Part shown: positions 4,249-5,163 of the stretch, one piece after another | How the letters are laid out: every line of letters starts with the position of its first letter | Position numbering within the stretch: position 1 is the stretch's first letter | NCBI GenBank assembly: GCA_005883245.1 | Contig: VAXT01000160.1 | Coordinates: forward strand, 1 to 5,163 | DNA length: 5,163 nt | From: Actinomycetota bacterium | Lineage (GTDB): Bacteria; Actinomycetota; Thermoleophilia; Gaiellales; Gaiellaceae | Direction: 5' to 3' | The notes under the pieces: model-generated | Told to the model about the DNA's origin: nothing | Databases searched by the model: none | What the model saw: the letters and a program-made list of their open reading frames with translations, nothing else | Made by a program: the position numbers and the translations under genes

Positions 4249-5163
4249 CTGAGGACGGCCTCGACGCCGCGCCGCGAGAGCACGCGCTCGCGGGAGGCGC
4301 CCGTGCCGATCAGGCAGACCTCGACGCCGAGCTTCCGTTCGACGAAGTCCACGTAGTCGCGCGCGGCTTGCGGCAGCGTGGCGACGTCGTCGATCTCGTC
4401 CAGGGGCTCGTTCCAGCCCGGCAGCGTCTCGTAGACCGGCTCGCAGTGGTGGAAGTCGCTCTGGTGCGCCGGGAACTCGTCGGTCTCGGTCCCGTCGCGC
4501 AGGCGGTAGCGCACGCAGACCGGGAGCTCGGTGAACGTCGAGAGTACGTCGAGCTTCGTCAGCGCGAGCGACGTCATCCCGTTCAACCGCACCGCGTAGC
4601 GCAGGCCGACGAGGTCGAGCCAGCCGCAGCGTCGCTGGCGCCCGGTCACGGTCCCGTACTCGCCGCCGAGCTCACGCAGGCGCTCCTGGTCCGGCCCCGC
4701 GATCTCGGTCGGGAACGGCCCCTCTCCGACGCGGGTCACGTATGCCTTCGCGACTCCGATCACGCGATCGATCCGGGTCGGGCCGATGCCGATCCCCGTG
4801 GCAGCAGCGCCGGCGATCGGGTTCGACGACGTCACGAACGGATACGTGCCGTGGTCGAGGTCGAGCAACGTCGCCTGTGCGCCCTCGAAGAGCACGGCCT
4901 TGCCGTCCTTGAGTGCGTTCTCGACCAGCAGGGACGTGTCCGCGATGTACGGGCGCAGGCGCTGCGCGTAGCCCTCGACCTCCTCCGCGACCTCCTCCAG
5001 GTCGAGCGGCGCAGCGCCGTAGACGCGCTCCAACCAGACGTTCTTCTCGGCGAGCGCGACCTCGATCTTCTGGCGCAGGATCTTCGCGTCGAAGAGGTCC
5101 TGAACGCGGATCCCGAGCCGGGTCGACTTGTCCGCGTAGGCGGGCCCGATCCCGCGCCGGGTC
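4245..5163 (-). CDS. purA: Adenylosuccinate synthetase (PurA), 5' end beyond the window
   Basis: GTP-dependent cytosolic homodimer that joins IMP and aspartate into adenylosuccinate, first step of the AMP branch; PurB then makes AMP. The visible 305 residues run from the window edge to the stop; about 128 N-terminal residues, including the GDEGKGK P-loop, are outside. The first full codon is 5160-5162. Seen: TRRGIGPAYADK (1-12), with Thr1 and Arg15 matching E. coli Thr129 and Arg143, which bind IMP; FEGAQATLLDLDHGTYPF (92-109) and the following VTSSN; TRVGEGPFPTE (143-153); TGRQRRCGW (173-181); the guanine-binding TKLD (202-205); and the C-terminal TGASRE (287-292). GAQA in place of GAQG is, from memory, seen in actinobacterial PurA. 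The predicted whole (about 433 residues) equals the E. coli length. The leucine codon TTG at 5031-5033 is internal, not the start. Convergent with the methyltransferase, sharing CTAG at the stops. Confidence 0.98.
   Translation of the reverse strand, partial: TRRGIGPAYADKSTRLGIRVQDLFDAKILRQKIEVALAEKNVWLERVYGAAPLDLEEVAEEVEGYAQRLRPYIADTSLLVENALKDGKAVLFEGAQATLLDLDHGTYPFVTSSNPIAGAAATGIGIGPTRIDRVIGVAKAYVTRVGEGPFPTEIAGPDQERLRELGGEYGTVTGRQRRCGWLDLVGLRYAVRLNGMTSLALTKLDVLSTFTELPVCVRYRLRDGTETDEFPAHQSDFHHCEPVYETLPGWNEPLDEIDDVATLPQAARDYVDFVERKLGVEVCLIGTGASRERVLSRRGVEAVLS

Noticed and set aside
4200..4300. Bidirectional terminator at the methyltransferase/purA junction
   Set aside because: No GC-rich hairpin with a T or A tract on either strand; the sequence is coding up to the shared CTAG.
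5031..5033. TTG as the purA start
   Set aside because: The frame continues upstream to the window edge with clear PurA residues (TRRGIGPAYADK and on), so the codon is an internal leucine and the gene is cut by the window.

Overview
The window is GC-rich bacterial chromosome dominated by purine nucleotide biosynthesis. Four minus-strand genes are recognisable: purA (5' part cut by the right edge), purD, purE and purB. Between purA and purD sits a two-gene plus-strand pair: a 109-residue acidic protein of unknown function and a class I SAM-dependent methyltransferase. The high GC, the use of GTG/TTG for all five visible starts, and the actinobacterial-style PurA motif TRRGIGPAYADK suggest an actinobacterium. 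The 441-residue PurB of Bacillus-like type fits a deep-branching class such as Thermoleophilia better than Mycobacterium or Streptomyces, but this placement is an inference from memory of the families and is not certain.

Layout, left to right. purB (13-1338), purE (1335-1847) and purD (1831-3051) read leftward in the order purD-purE-purB with overlapping ends (17 bp, then a 4-bp GTGA overlap), so they form one translationally coupled operon. A 60-bp gap (3052-3111) separates purD from the divergent plus-strand pair (3112-3441 and 3454-4248, 12 bp apart). The methyltransferase and purA converge so tightly that their stop codons share one CTAG (4245-4248). purA occupies the rest of the window. 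There is no intergenic stretch longer than 60 bp.

Functionally, PurD makes GAR from phosphoribosylamine, PurE carries out the carboxylation-stage step that gives CAIR, PurB cleaves SAICAR and adenylosuccinate, and PurA makes the adenylosuccinate that PurB cleaves. PurA plus PurB therefore give the IMP-to-AMP branch. No purK, the usual partner of a class I PurE, is visible. The two plus-strand genes have no evident link to purines.

The most interesting signals are small. Four of the five visible starts are GTG codons preceded, 6-7 bp upstream, by a TA-starting -10-like hexamer, as expected for leaderless transcripts. The best of these, TACAAT before purB, lies inside the last codons of purE and uses codons unusual for such GC-rich DNA. 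PurE carries Ala where class I enzymes normally have the second active-site His (AAHLPG). PurD is shortened in its ATP-grasp region and has an altered conserved loop. I found no mobile element, CRISPR array, RNA gene or novel multigene system.
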